From Leisingera caerulea DSM 24564 (lineage in GTDB: Bacteria > Pseudomonadota > Alphaproteobacteria > Rhodobacterales > Rhodobacteraceae), in assembly GCF_000473325.1 (NCBI RefSeq), contig NZ_KI421513.1, positions 10,717 to 74,716 of the forward strand: 64,000 nucleotides of DNA, written 5' to 3'. A model generated the notes under the pieces. It made no database searches and was not told where the DNA came from. It saw nothing but the letters and a program-made list of their open reading frames with translations. A program made the translations under genes and the position numbers. The stretch's first letter is position 1. Each line of letters opens with the position of its first letter. Positions 31,264 through 40,363 of this stretch are shown in pieces.

Positions 31264-32043
31264 ATGATGCTGCAATTCGACGAGGAAACCGCCCGCGTGC
31301 TGGAAGACGCCTACCGGGGCGCGGATATTTCGCGGCGGCGGCGCGCCAGCTTCGACGCGCTGGCGCCGCAGCCGGGCGACCGCATCCTGGATCTCGGCTG
31401 CGGCAACGGCCTGCTGACCGAGGAACTCGCGCGCGCCGTCGGCCCCGCGGGCCATGTGGCCGGGCTGGACGCCAGCCCCGACATGCTCGCCGCCGCCCGC
31501 CAGCGGCTGCAGGGGCGGGACAACACCACGCTGACGCAAAGCGATGCCGCCAGCCTGCTGTTTGAGCCGGAAAGCTTCGACAAGGCGGTGTCGGTGCAGG
31601 TGTTCGAATACATCACCAGCCGCCGCCCGGTGCTGCGCGCGCTTCACAAAGTGCTGAAGCCCGGCAGCCGCCTGGTGATCGGCGACATTCACTTCGATAC
31701 ATTTGCCTGGCACAGCGACAACCGCGCCCGGATGCAGCGGTTTCTGGAGATCTGGGACAATCACCTGGCCGAACGTGCGGTGCCCGCGCGGCTGCCCGAG
31801 GAGCTGCAGGACTGCGGTTTTGCGCCGGAAGCGATGCAGCCTGTCACGATCTGCGACACCAGCCTGCGGCCCGACGGCATGGCGGCCATGATGATCCGCC
31901 TGATCCGCGCCTATGCGGTGCAGACCGAAGCCACCGACGAAGACGACGCCGCCGCCTGGGCGCAGGAGCAGGAAGAACTGGCGGCAGAGGGCCGGTTCTT
32001 CTTCTCGCTCACCCATTTCGTCTGCACCGCCCGGCGGCAGTAG
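31264..32043 (+). CDS. class I SAM-dependent methyltransferase
   Basis: The 259-aa protein has motif I RILDLGCGNGLLTEELARAV (about residues 38-57), then GLDASPDMLAAARQRL (motif II) and a FDKAVSVQVFEYI motif IV, followed by LRALHKVLKPGSRLVIGDIH. This is the Methyltransf_11/UbiE-like pattern; substrate unknown, probably a small molecule. GGAGG precedes the ATG. Stands alone and convergent with the hydrolase operon. Confidence 0.88.
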   Translation: MMLQFDEETARVLEDAYRGADISRRRRASFDALAPQPGDRILDLGCGNGLLTEELARAVGPAGHVAGLDASPDMLAAARQRLQGRDNTTLTQSDAASLLFEPESFDKAVSVQVFEYITSRRPVLRALHKVLKPGSRLVIGDIHFDTFAWHSDNRARMQRFLEIWDNHLAERAVPARLPEELQDCGFAPEAMQPVTICDTSLRPDGMAAMMIRLIRAYAVQTEATDEDDAAAWAQEQEELAAEGRFFFSLTHFVCTARRQ

Positions 32044-32164
32044 CGGGCAAATGCGCTTGTCAAAACCGGACAGGAACACGGATGTACCGGCTTACGCCCT
32101 TACAGAAAGCGGATAGGCAGAACAGGTTTTCCCGAACCAGCAAGCATCGCTGCAACTCCGATGG

Positions 32165-32938
32165 TTACGCGTTGTCACCGCAGCCTTCCTGCAGGAAGTC
32201 CCGGATCAGGGAGTGGAACAGGGCCGGTTTTTCCAAGTGCACCGCATGGGCGGCACCGGGCACCACTGACAGGCGCACGTTGGGCAGGTTGGTCCACAGC
32301 GACTCCACCTGGGGCCAGCGGTAAGAGCGGTCGGAATCGCCCCAGACCACCAGCGTCGGCATGGTCAGCCGCGGCAGCGCCTGCCGCCCGTCCCAGCTTG
32401 CCATTGCCCCAAGCGCAGCCAGCGCGGCCTGCGGGCTGGCCTGGGCGCCGACCTCTGTCAGCAGCGGGTAGCCGCGCGCCTTGGTGCCTGATTTGAACCA
32501 GGTTGCCCCGATGCGCGCGATGGTTTCTGCCACGCCGTCGGCCAGCAGCCGTTCGCGGGAGACGGTGATGGGTTCGAACCGGTCCGGCATCAGGCCCAGC
32601 GGGCCGGTTCCATAGAGGATCAGCTTCTGCACCGCCGCGGGCCGGGCGGCGGCCATTTCCTGAGCAATCATGCCGCCCATGGAATGGCCCATGAGGATGA
32701 ACTCCGGAACCTTCAGGCTGTCGAGAAGGGTGAGGACCGCCTCTGCCATTGCGGCGATGGTGCTGCAACCGGGCAGGCCGGCGGCGGCGCCAAACCCTGG
32801 AAGGTTGGGCGCGATGACATCGTACTCGCCGCTGAAGGCATCGATCTCGCTTTGCCACTGGGCAGCACCGCCCAGATAGCCGTGCACCAGCACCAGAACC
32901 GGGCCGGAGCCGGCACGCAGATAGGGGAGGTCCGGCAT
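32165..32938 (-). CDS. alpha/beta-fold hydrolase linked to the TRAP operon
   Basis: The start at ATG 32938 overlaps the dctM stop (TGATG). The 257-aa protein has the oxyanion HGYLGGAAQW, nucleophile motif GHSMGGMIAQE, the acid in VVWGDSDRSYRWPQ and the final His in AAHAVHLEKP, all in the expected order. Being the last gene of the TRAP operon, it may hydrolyse an ester, lactone or conjugate of the imported substrate; the substrate is unknown. Confidence 0.88.
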   Translation of the reverse strand: MPDLPYLRAGSGPVLVLVHGYLGGAAQWQSEIDAFSGEYDVIAPNLPGFGAAAGLPGCSTIAAMAEAVLTLLDSLKVPEFILMGHSMGGMIAQEMAAARPAAVQKLILYGTGPLGLMPDRFEPITVSRERLLADGVAETIARIGATWFKSGTKARGYPLLTEVGAQASPQAALAALGAMASWDGRQALPRLTMPTLVVWGDSDRSYRWPQVESLWTNLPNVRLSVVPGAAHAVHLEKPALFHSLIRDFLQEGCGDNA

Positions 32939-34239
32939 CAGCGCATCTGCTCCGGCAGCCACAGCGCCACGTCGGGCGACAGGATGAGAATGGAGATGAG
33001 CAGGATCATCGCAGCGATAAAGGGCAAACAGCCCATGATCACGTCGCCGATGCTCACCTGTTCGCGGCCGATGGCCTGAATGACATAGAGGTTCAGGCCC
33101 ACCGGCGGGGTCAGCACCGCAATTTCCATGGTGATGGTGTAGACAACCCCGAACCAGATCAGATCAAAGCCGGCGGCATCCATCAGCGGGTAGATGGTCG
33201 GCAGCGTGATAAAGGTCATCGACACCGGTTCCAGGAACATGCCGAGAAGGATGTAGAACACAAGCACGATGGCCAGGACGGTATAGGGCGACAGCTCAAA
33301 CGACAGGAACAGGTCGGTGAACTGCTGCGGCACCCGGTAATAGGTCAGCACAAAGCCGAACAGCACGCCGGCCGACAGCAGCAGCCCGAGATAGCCCATG
33401 GTACGCATGGTGGCAAAGATGGCGCCCTTGAAGCCCTGCCAGTTCAGGCCGCCGACCCAGAAGGCCAGCACCACGGTCAGGAGCGCGGCAACGGCGGCGG
33501 CCTCGGTCGGGGTGGCGATGCCCGCATAGATCGCGACAGTGATCACCAGGCCGATCAGGATGACAGGGCCGATGGTGCTGAGGATCATCTTCAGCGGCAT
33601 CTTCGCGGCGTCTTCGCTGCCGGGGATGTCCTCAGGCTTCATCATGCCCCAGACCAGCACCACCACCACAAAGCTGGAGACCAGGATCAGCCCGGGAATG
33701 ACGCCCGCAATGAATAAATCTCCAATGCTCTGGTCGGTCACGATGCCGTAGAACAGCAGGATCAGGCTGGGCGGGATCAGCACCGACAGGGTGCCGCCTG
33801 CGGCCAGCACGCCGCTGGACAGGCGCTTGCCGTAACCCAGCCGCAGCATTTCCGGCAGCGCGACACCGCCGATGGTGAGCGCCCCCACCATCGAGGAGCC
33901 GCAGACTGCACCGAAGCCGGCGCTGGCGCCGATGGAACCATAGGCGGCAGACCCCTTGATCCGGACGCCCTGGTGCAGGAACTGGTAGAGGTTGGGGCCG
34001 ATGCTGGAGCGCCCTATCAGTTCGCCCAGGAAGACGAACAGCGGCACCGCCAGCAGGATGTAGTCGATCCAGACACCCCAGAGCTTCAGCTCAGACGAGA
34101 CAATGGAGGTTTCCCAGCCCTGGATCTGCCAGAGAAACGGCAGCGACGCTGCCGCCAGGGCAAAGGGGATAGGCAGGCCGATGGTGATGAACATCATCAG
34201 CAGGCCCAGCAGGCCGAGGCCGACAGTATACCATTCCAT
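32938..34239 (-). CDS. dctM: TRAP transporter large permease, DctM type
   Basis: From ATG 34239 (MEWYTVGLGLLGLLMMFITI) the 433-aa protein has about twelve membrane helices, with family motifs GASAGFGAVCGSSMVGALTI, VLAAGGTLSVLIPPSLILLF and LFIAGVIPGLILVSSFVV. It forms the transport channel with the DctQ subunit and receives substrate from DctP, powered by an ion gradient. Start overlaps the dctQ stop (TAATG). Confidence 0.95.
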   Translation of the reverse strand: MEWYTVGLGLLGLLMMFITIGLPIPFALAAASLPFLWQIQGWETSIVSSELKLWGVWIDYILLAVPLFVFLGELIGRSSIGPNLYQFLHQGVRIKGSAAYGSIGASAGFGAVCGSSMVGALTIGGVALPEMLRLGYGKRLSSGVLAAGGTLSVLIPPSLILLFYGIVTDQSIGDLFIAGVIPGLILVSSFVVVVLVWGMMKPEDIPGSEDAAKMPLKMILSTIGPVILIGLVITVAIYAGIATPTEAAAVAALLTVVLAFWVGGLNWQGFKGAIFATMRTMGYLGLLLSAGVLFGFVLTYYRVPQQFTDLFLSFELSPYTVLAIVLVFYILLGMFLEPVSMTFITLPTIYPLMDAAGFDLIWFGVVYTITMEIAVLTPPVGLNLYVIQAIGREQVSIGDVIMGCLPFIAAMILLISILILSPDVALWLPEQMR

Positions 34240-34748
34240 TAGAGGTCTCCCGACGGGGCCGGTGTGCGGATCAGGCGGATCAGACGCAGCGCGGCATAAA
34301 GTGAGAACAGCACCAGCGCCGCCGCGCCGGGGGCCCAGAACGCATAGCGGGGCCAGTGCAGGATTTCGGAGGCAACGCCCGAGTTGAACGAGCGGATCGT
34401 GGCGCTGACCCCGGCATAGGAAAAGAAGCTGCCGACACCCAGCATCAGGATGTGGTTCACGATATCCAGAGCCCGGCGGGCGCCGGGGCGGAGCAGCTCC
34501 GTGATCATCGTGACCTTGGGAAAGGCGTCTTCGCGCAGCGCGTAGGCAAGGCCGGCAAAGGCGACCGGAAACAGCAGCAGGGCCGTGGCTTCGGTCACCA
34601 TCCGGTCGGGTTTTCCCAGGCCGTAGCGCACGAAGACACCGTAAGAGATCCACAGCATCTGAACCAGAACCACAGCGGCGCCCGCTCCGGCCAGCCAGAC
34701 GACTGCACGTTCCACGGCCCGGATCAGGCGGTCTAAACCGTCATCCAT
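34239..34748 (-). CDS. dctQ: TRAP transporter small permease, DctQ type
   Basis: ATG 34748 follows AAGGAG. The 169-aa protein has four membrane helices (VVWLAGAGAAVVLVQMLWIS, TALLLFPVAFAGLAYALRED, IVNHILMLGVGSFFSYAG, GAAALVLFSLYAALRL) as expected for DctQ. It links DctP docking to the DctM channel. Middle gene of the dctPQM operon. Confidence 0.92.
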   Translation of the reverse strand: MDDGLDRLIRAVERAVVWLAGAGAAVVLVQMLWISYGVFVRYGLGKPDRMVTEATALLLFPVAFAGLAYALREDAFPKVTMITELLRPGARRALDIVNHILMLGVGSFFSYAGVSATIRSFNSGVASEILHWPRYAFWAPGAAALVLFSLYAALRLIRLIRTPAPSGDL

Positions 34749-34822
34749 GACAGGGCTCCTTGTTGGAGGTGTACAGATCCCGGCGGCGGGCAAGGTGCCG
34801 CACCGCCGGGCCGGGGGGAGTC

Positions 34823-35806
34823 TCAGGGCGCGTGGCTTGCCAGCAGGGAGCGGATGCTGTCGGCCATTTCCGCGCCGCAGGCCTCGTTCACCGTTTCATC
34901 CCACTTGGGTTTGACGCTGGCGATCAGGGCCTCGCGCTGCTCGTCCGGAATGGACACCGCCGCGCCGCCGCCCTGCATCACCGCATTGCCGACCTGCTGG
35001 TCGACCCAGGCCTCATAGCGCGGCTGCAGCCATTTTTCGGTCTCTGCCGCAGCCGCCGTCAGCGCGGCCTGCTCCTCTGCGGTCAGGGCGTCGAACTTGT
35101 CCTTGTTCATCATGTACTGGATGTTGCCGTAGAACAGGTTGGCGTTGACCATGTAGGGCATCACGGTCCACAGCTTCCAGGAGCTGTAGGTGGCAACCCC
35201 CATGTTGATGCCGTCCACGACACCGCGTTCGGCCGACTGGAACACTTCCTTGGGCGCCACGAACACCGGCTCGCCGCCCCAGGTCTCGATCATCATGCTG
35301 ACCAGCGGCCCGATGGAGCGTACCAGCTTGCCGTCAAGCTTGCCGATATCGCTGATCGGCTCTTCGAACCACCATTCCTGATCGTAGGAGTAATTTGAGT
35401 TGAACAGCGGCACCAGGCCGGCGTTTGCCGCCTCATCCCGGATCAGCTCTGCGTAGGCAGCATCAAGCCCGGTCTGGTCCTCCAGGCTCACCTCGGCGGG
35501 GTAGAGCGAGGTGACCGCGTAACAAGGCAGGCGGTTGTCGGCGTTGATCCAGCTGATGTCGGAGACGCCGCCCTGAACGGAATCCACGCCCTCGGACCAG
35601 CCGTGCAGCGTGGCCGAGGGGAACACTTCAACCTTGACCGAGCCGCCGGTCTTTTCCGCCACCAGCTCCGCAAAATGGGTGAAACCCTGATAGCGGATGT
35701 CGGATTCGTTCACATAGGTGCTGAGGCGCAGCGTTGTCTCGGCGGAGGCCGCGCCTGCGGCCAGGGCAGCCGCCAGGGCAACCGCGGATGTTGTCGTTCT
35801 GATCAT
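34823..35806 (-). CDS. dctP: TRAP transporter substrate-binding protein, DctP type
   Basis: A signal peptide (MIRTTTSAVALAAALAAGAA, cleaved near ASA-ET) is followed by a DctP fold: LRLSTYVNESDIRYQGFTHF, KVEVFPSATLHGWSEGVDSV, the LDGKLVRSIG segment and VDGINMGVATYSSWKLWTVM. GGGAGGAACG precedes the ATG. It captures substrate in the periplasm. The neighbouring cuyA suggests cysteate or another sulfonate as ligand, but the binding residues cannot tell. Confidence 0.94.
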   Translation of the reverse strand: MIRTTTSAVALAAALAAGAASAETTLRLSTYVNESDIRYQGFTHFAELVAEKTGGSVKVEVFPSATLHGWSEGVDSVQGGVSDISWINADNRLPCYAVTSLYPAEVSLEDQTGLDAAYAELIRDEAANAGLVPLFNSNYSYDQEWWFEEPISDIGKLDGKLVRSIGPLVSMMIETWGGEPVFVAPKEVFQSAERGVVDGINMGVATYSSWKLWTVMPYMVNANLFYGNIQYMMNKDKFDALTAEEQAALTAAAAETEKWLQPRYEAWVDQQVGNAVMQGGGAAVSIPDEQREALIASVKPKWDETVNEACGAEMADSIRSLLASHAP

Positions 35807-35960
35807 TCGTTCCTCCCTTGAAACTCGGGCTTCATGGCGCCTCTCACGGACGCCGGACCCGTGGCTCCCCTTTTGGTGATTTTGGCCTGAGGCCCGGGAT
35901 GCCTGACCGGAAGGCTAGGTGCTGCCGTGCGGGGTTGGCCAACTCAAAAAATACATTAAA

Positions 35961-35979
35961 CTATGCGGAAATCGCATAG
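35961..35979. promoter_or_regulatory. LysR-type operator upstream of dctP / LysR 1
   Basis: CTATGCG-GAAAT-CGCATAG is a perfect inverted repeat containing the T-N11-A pattern of LysR sites (TGCGGAAATCGCA). It lies between divergent dctP and the LysR gene, 43 bases before the TTG start. Confidence 0.65.
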
Positions 35980-36021
35980 ATGTTTGTTTCCAGTATCTTG
36001 CTGCTGGTCTGGAGGGGTCAA

Positions 36022-36906
36022 TTGGATATCAACTGGCTGCGGGACTTTACCTGCCTAGCGCGGACGCTGAACTTTACCCGGGCTGCGGAGGAGCGGAACA
36101 TCACCCAGTCGGCCTTCAGCCGGCGGATCAAATCGCTGGAGATCTGGATGGGGGTGCCGCTGATTAAACGCTCCAGCTACCCGGTGCAGCTGTCCGAAGC
36201 CGGCCAGCAGTTTTTGCCGGTGGCGCTGGAGCTGATTGCGAACCTCACCGACATCCGCCAGACCTTGCGGGCGCAGGAGCAGGGCAGCACCGCGTTTCAG
36301 CGCGTCGCCGTGCTGCATACGATCTCGGTCAATTACCTGTCGCGGCGGATCGCCGAGCTGGAGGACAGCATCCCGAACCTGCGGGTGCGGATCTATTCGG
36401 ACAACCTGCGCACCTGCTGCCAGCTGCTGTCGGAAGGCACCTGCGATTTCCTGCTGTATTACCGGCACAAGGACGTGCAGCCGGTGTTCGACGAGGCGCA
36501 GTTTGCCCGCAAGGATATCGGCGTGGAGCTGATGCTGCCCGTGGGCGAAGCCGCCGCGGCACGCGCCGGGGGATGGGATCTGGACCGCGGCGGGCGCGCG
36601 CGGTTCCCCTACCTGGGCTATGATCCCAGCAGTTTCCTGGGATCGGTGGTTGACCAGACCATCGGCAATCGCACCCCGCCCCTGTCGCTGCGCTACATGG
36701 ATGCGCTCACCGAAGCCATCAAACGCCGGATGCTGTCCGGCAGCGGCATCGCCTGGCTGCCCGAAAGCGTCGTGGCCAGTGAACTTGCCGCTGGCCAGGT
36801 TGTTCAGGTCGGCGGGCCCGCGTGGCAGGCAGAGCTGACCTTGTCGCTGTTCTGCTCGCTGGAGCGGCTGGACAAGACCGGGCTGCAGGTTTGGGAAGCG
36901 TTATGA
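36022..36906 (+). CDS. LysR-family regulator 1, probable regulator of the TRAP operon
   Basis: A TTG at 36022 directly after CTGGAGGGGTCAA is preferred to ATG 35980, whose extra residues look hydrophobic and out of family. The 294-aa protein has the HTH LDINWLRDFTCLARTLNFTR-AAEERNITQSAFSRRIKSLE (residues 1-40), then a substrate domain ending PESVVASELAAGQVVQVGG. It is divergent from dctP across a palindromic T-N11-A site. The 3' end overlaps the next LysR gene by six bases. Confidence 0.9.
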   Translation: MDINWLRDFTCLARTLNFTRAAEERNITQSAFSRRIKSLEIWMGVPLIKRSSYPVQLSEAGQQFLPVALELIANLTDIRQTLRAQEQGSTAFQRVAVLHTISVNYLSRRIAELEDSIPNLRVRIYSDNLRTCCQLLSEGTCDFLLYYRHKDVQPVFDEAQFARKDIGVELMLPVGEAAAARAGGWDLDRGGRARFPYLGYDPSSFLGSVVDQTIGNRTPPLSLRYMDALTEAIKRRMLSGSGIAWLPESVVASELAAGQVVQVGGPAWQAELTLSLFCSLERLDKTGLQVWEAL

Positions 36907-37797
36907 CAGGCCGGGGCAGTCCGGAGCATCGCCCAGCAGGCGCCAGACTGCTTCCTCCTGACGGCTGCTGCGCCCGGCAAGCCGGATCATCACCACGCTC
37001 AGCTCTTCCGCGGGCAGGCCGGGCACCCGCAGCAGGCGGCCGGCCTCAAGATGCGGCCTGACCAGGCTCTGGGGCAGCCAGGCCACGCCGATCCCGTCCA
37101 GGGCATATTCACAGGCCGCCAGCGTCAGCGCGGTTTCGGCCTTGGGCAGCAGGACGGTGCCGTCCGGCAGCCTGGGATGAATCGCGTGGCTTGCCACCCG
37201 GCCGAGAAATACATCGGACGGATAGGTGATAGCGGGGATCTCCGCCTGCGCCAGCGCGGGCCTAAGGGCGGGCGCAGCCACCGGCACCAGCTGGTCGGTT
37301 CCCAATGCGCGGGTGCCGAAGGCATCGGGCAGCGCAAGGTTTCCGCCGCCGGTCCAGTCATAGGCGACGGCGAAATCCGCGTCGCCTGACAGCAGCTGCA
37401 TCAGGCAGGCATCGCGGTTGCCGGAGCGCACCCGCACGGGCTGGTTCTGCGCGGACGTCAGCAGTTTCACGATCCAGGGCGATATGGTTGCCGTGATCGC
37501 GTGCTGGCAGGCAAAGGCGACGCCGCGGCCGCCGCTTTCTGCTGAGATCTTCAGATCATGCTCAAGACGGCGCAGGCGGGCGCTCAGCTCGCGCAGTTCA
37601 GGCTCCATCGCCATCACGCCGGGCAGGATCGTCACCGGCTTGCGGGAGCGGTCGAACAGAACGGCGCCAAGGCGGGTTTCGATACCCCGCACCCGCCGGG
37701 TAAAGGCGGGCTGGGTCAGCAGGCGCTGTTCTGCCGCGCGCGCCAGGGAGCCGGTGTCAATCACCGCAAGTATGTCGTCGATCCAGTCCAGCTGCAT
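36901..37797 (-). CDS. cuyR: LysR-family regulator 2, probable CuyR
   Basis: The 298-aa protein has an N-terminal HTH (MQLDWIDDILAVIDTGSLAR-AAEQRLLTQPAFTRRVRGIE), then a ligand domain ending GVAWLPQSLVRPHLEAGRLL. It is divergent from cuyA with a 120-base gap holding a T-N11-A box, the arrangement described for cuyR-cuyA in marine roseobacters. It should sense cysteate or a metabolite. Naming is by position. Confidence 0.75.
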   Translation of the reverse strand: MQLDWIDDILAVIDTGSLARAAEQRLLTQPAFTRRVRGIETRLGAVLFDRSRKPVTILPGVMAMEPELRELSARLRRLEHDLKISAESGGRGVAFACQHAITATISPWIVKLLTSAQNQPVRVRSGNRDACLMQLLSGDADFAVAYDWTGGGNLALPDAFGTRALGTDQLVPVAAPALRPALAQAEIPAITYPSDVFLGRVASHAIHPRLPDGTVLLPKAETALTLAACEYALDGIGVAWLPQSLVRPHLEAGRLLRVPGLPAEELSVVMIRLAGRSSRQEEAVWRLLGDAPDCPGLS

Positions 37798-37849
37798 GGC
37801 AGCAGATTACTTGGAATTACCCGTAACATGCAAGAACGGCAATTTATGG

Positions 37850-37862
37850 TGCGAATTTTGCA
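37850..37862. promoter_or_regulatory. LysR-type operator upstream of cuyA
   Basis: TGCGAATTTTGCA is an interrupted inverted repeat with the T-N11-A signature. A further ATGCAA lies at 37828-37833 and forms a wider repeat with its TTTTGCAT end. It sits between the divergent LysR gene and cuyA. Confidence 0.55.
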
Positions 37863-37919
37863 TTAGTTTACCGTGCTGAGGCTGGGTAACTTGCACCAAA
37901 TCCACGTTAGGAGAGACCC

Positions 37920-38936
37920 ATGCATCTTGCCCGCTTCCCACGCCGTTTCATCGCGCATCTGCCCACGCCGCTGGAGCGTCTCGACCGCCTGAGCAAGGAA
38001 CTGGGCGGGCCTGAGATCTGGATCAAGCGGGACGATTGCACCGGCCTGTCCACCGGCGGCAACAAGACCCGAAAGCTGGAATTCCTGATGGCCGAGGCAG
38101 AGCTGGAGGGGGCCGATATGGTGATGACCCAGGGCGCCACCCAGTCCAACCATGCCCGCCAGACCGCCGCTTTTGCGGCCAAGCTGGGCATGGACTGCCA
38201 CATCCTGCTGGAGGACCGGACAGGGTCGGACAACGCCAATTACAACAACAACGGCAATGTGCTGCTGGACCACCTGCATGGCGCCACCACTGAAAAACGC
38301 CCGGGCGGCCTGGACATGAATGCCGAAATGGAGGCCGCGGCCGAGACGCTCCGCGCAGACGGCAGGAAGGTCTATACGATCCCTGGCGGCGGCTCCAACC
38401 CGACCGGCGCGCTGGGGTATGTGAACTGTGCCTTCGAGATCCTGCAGCAGGCCAATGCGGGCGGGCTGAGGATCGACCATATCGTGCATGCCACCGGTTC
38501 TGCCGGCACCCAGGCAGGGCTGATCACCGGCCTGAAAGCGATGAACGCGCAGATCCCGCTTTTGGGCATCGGTGTCCGGGCGCCCAAGCCCAAACAGGAA
38601 GAGAACGTTTATAACCTGGCCTGCGCCACAGCGCAGAAACTCGGCTGCGCCGGGGTGGTCCAGCGCGAGGATGTTGTCGCCAACACCGATTACGTCGGCG
38701 AGGGCTACGGCATCCCGACCGATGGCGGCCTGGAAGCGATCCGCATGTTCGCGGAACTGGAGGCGATCCTGCTTGATCCGGTCTATTCCGCCAAAGGGGC
38801 TGCAGGCTTCATCGACCTGATCCGCAAGGGGCATTTCAAGAAGGGCGAGCGGGTGGTCTTCCTGCACACAGGCGGCGCGGCGGCGCTGTTCGGATATGAT
38901 GCCGCCTTTGATCACAAGGCCCGCTGGGCATCCTGA
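37920..38936 (+). CDS. cuyA: L-cysteate sulfo-lyase
   Basis: The 338-aa protein belongs to the D-cysteine desulfhydrase/ACC deaminase family: [20 protein letters not shown] with the PLP lysine at about 49, [15 protein letters not shown], the [16 protein letters not shown] segment, and [20 protein letters not shown]. Sequence closely follows CuyA of Ruegeria pomeroyi, which cleaves L-cysteate to pyruvate, sulfite and ammonium. GGAG lies near the ATG. Downstream is a sulfite-exporter-like gene. A D-cysteine desulfhydrase is the alternative name for the same family. Confidence 0.88.
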   Translation: MHLARFPRRFIAHLPTPLERLDRLSKELGGPEIWIKRDDCTGLSTGGNKTRKLEFLMAEAELEGADMVMTQGATQSNHARQTAAFAAKLGMDCHILLEDRTGSDNANYNNNGNVLLDHLHGATTEKRPGGLDMNAEMEAAAETLRADGRKVYTIPGGGSNPTGALGYVNCAFEILQQANAGGLRIDHIVHATGSAGTQAGLITGLKAMNAQIPLLGIGVRAPKPKQEENVYNLACATAQKLGCAGVVQREDVVANTDYVGEGYGIPTDGGLEAIRMFAELEAILLDPVYSAKGAAGFIDLIRKGHFKKGERVVFLHTGGAAALFGYDAAFDHKARWAS

Positions 38937-38948
38937 TCCGCCTCCTTC

Positions 38949-38980
38949 TGTGCGGTCCGCCAACATAGGGCCGCACATTT
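38949..38980 (+). terminator. attenuator-like hairpin between cuyA and cuyZ-like gene
   Basis: TGTGCGG (38949-38955) pairs with CCGCACA (38971-38977), extended by GTCC with AGGG, followed by TTT. It could reduce read-through so that less exporter than enzyme is made, or protect the cuyA mRNA end. Confidence 0.5.
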
Positions 38981-39053
38981 CCTGAAGAATGCCGCGCCTG
39001 CCCCATGACCGGGGTCAGCGCGTGCATTTGCACCTCCGTTCGGGGAGAGGCCA

Positions 39054-40040
39054 ATGACTCCGGCGATCAAATCGCACTGGGACAGCCATTCCGGCGGCAT
39101 ACTGCTCGTCTGCGTGATCGCCGCTGCTGCAACATTCCTGTCCGAGCACTATGGCGCGCCTGTAATGCTGTTTGCGCTGCTGATAGGGATGGCCTTCCAT
39201 TTCCTGAACGGCGATCCGGCATTCTCGCCCGGCCTGGAGTTTTCTGCCAAGACCCTGCTGCGCATTGGCGTCGCTCTGCTGGGATTGAGGCTGAGCATTG
39301 GCGATGTGGAGAGTGTGGGGCTGAGCGCGGTGGCCGCAGTGGCCGGATTTGTCATTGCCACCCTGGCCTGCGGGGCTGCTTTGTCCTTCCTGTTAGGCCG
39401 CCGCCTTGCTTTCGGCCTTCTTGCCGGCGGATCCGTGGCGATATGCGGGGCCTCCGCCGCGCTTGCCATTGCGTCCGTTCTGCCTCCGCGCAGCGGCCGC
39501 GAGCAGGACACCCTGTTCGTCGTGATCGGCGTTACCACCCTTTCGACAATCGCCATGATTGTCTATCCGGTCCTCTTTGCCGCGCTGGGGATGAGCGATC
39601 TGGAAAGCGGTTTCCTGATCGGCGCCACCATCCACGATGTCGCACAGGTGGTTGGGGCTGGCTATTCCATCGGCGAAGAAGCCGGGGTCATTGCCACCTT
39701 TGTGAAGATGGTCAGGGTGGCATTGCTGCCCGTGGTGATGCTTCTCGTCATGGCCAGCTTCCGCGGCGCACAGACCCAAAGGCTGTCGCTGCCGTGGTTC
39801 CTTGTTCTGTTTATTGCCCTGGCGGTTCTTGCCAACACCGTGCCAGTGCCGCAGGGACTATCCGATGCGGCAGGCGCACTGTCGCGCTGGTGCCTCGTCA
39901 TCGCCATCTCCGCACTCGGCGTGAAGACCAGCCTCGCCACGATCCTGAAGGTGAAACCCAGCTACGGTATCATCCTGCTTGCCGAGACGCTGTTTCTCCT
40001 CGCCTTGGCGGTCGCCTTTGTCATTGGCTTCGGTTTGTAA
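39054..40040 (+). CDS. cuyZ: YeiH/UPF0324-family transporter, probable sulfite exporter CuyZ
   Basis: The 328-aa protein has about ten membrane helices and the UPF0324 pattern: APVMLFALLIGMAFHFLNGD, AKTLLRIGVALLGLRLSIGD, SVAICGASAALAIASVLPPR, FLIGATIHDVAQVVGAGYSI and SALGVKTSLATILKVKP. GGGGAGAGGCC precedes the ATG. Members beside sulfo-lyase genes are proposed sulfite or sulfate exporters. Position 117 bases after cuyA supports CuyZ; direction of transport is inferred. Confidence 0.75.
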   Translation: MTPAIKSHWDSHSGGILLVCVIAAAATFLSEHYGAPVMLFALLIGMAFHFLNGDPAFSPGLEFSAKTLLRIGVALLGLRLSIGDVESVGLSAVAAVAGFVIATLACGAALSFLLGRRLAFGLLAGGSVAICGASAALAIASVLPPRSGREQDTLFVVIGVTTLSTIAMIVYPVLFAALGMSDLESGFLIGATIHDVAQVVGAGYSIGEEAGVIATFVKMVRVALLPVVMLLVMASFRGAQTQRLSLPWFLVLFIALAVLANTVPVPQGLSDAAGALSRWCLVIAISALGVKTSLATILKVKPSYGIILLAETLFLLALAVAFVIGFGL

Positions 40041-40363
40041 GCGCGAGCGATCAAAGCTCTGCAGAAAACCTCAAAGTTGCCCGCAGGACCTCTGCCGCGT
40101 CATTCTCTGACGGGCGGCAAGTCCTGCCGCTTTACAGCCAGCAACAACGGACAAGCCTGCCGGACGTGCTGCTGCCGGCGCAAACAGCAGGAAATCCACA
40201 CGTCCGCTCAGGGCTCTGAACCACCTTCCGCCGCGGTGGGCCGCAGGCGTCTCTCCGCCGCTCAAGGCCCTGCCTGGCAAACATGCATCACAAAGGCGGG
40301 TTTCCTATTGGAAACGCCGGAAACGGACACATATTCCGCGCGTCTGCGTCATACTATTGCGCC
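40041..40363. other. intergenic region with no supported feature
   Basis: No gene, clear terminator or repeat is seen. The last 60 bases (CATATTCCGCG, CATACTATTG) are slightly AT-richer and may contain the promoter of the GST-sdaA pair. Confidence 0.4.
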
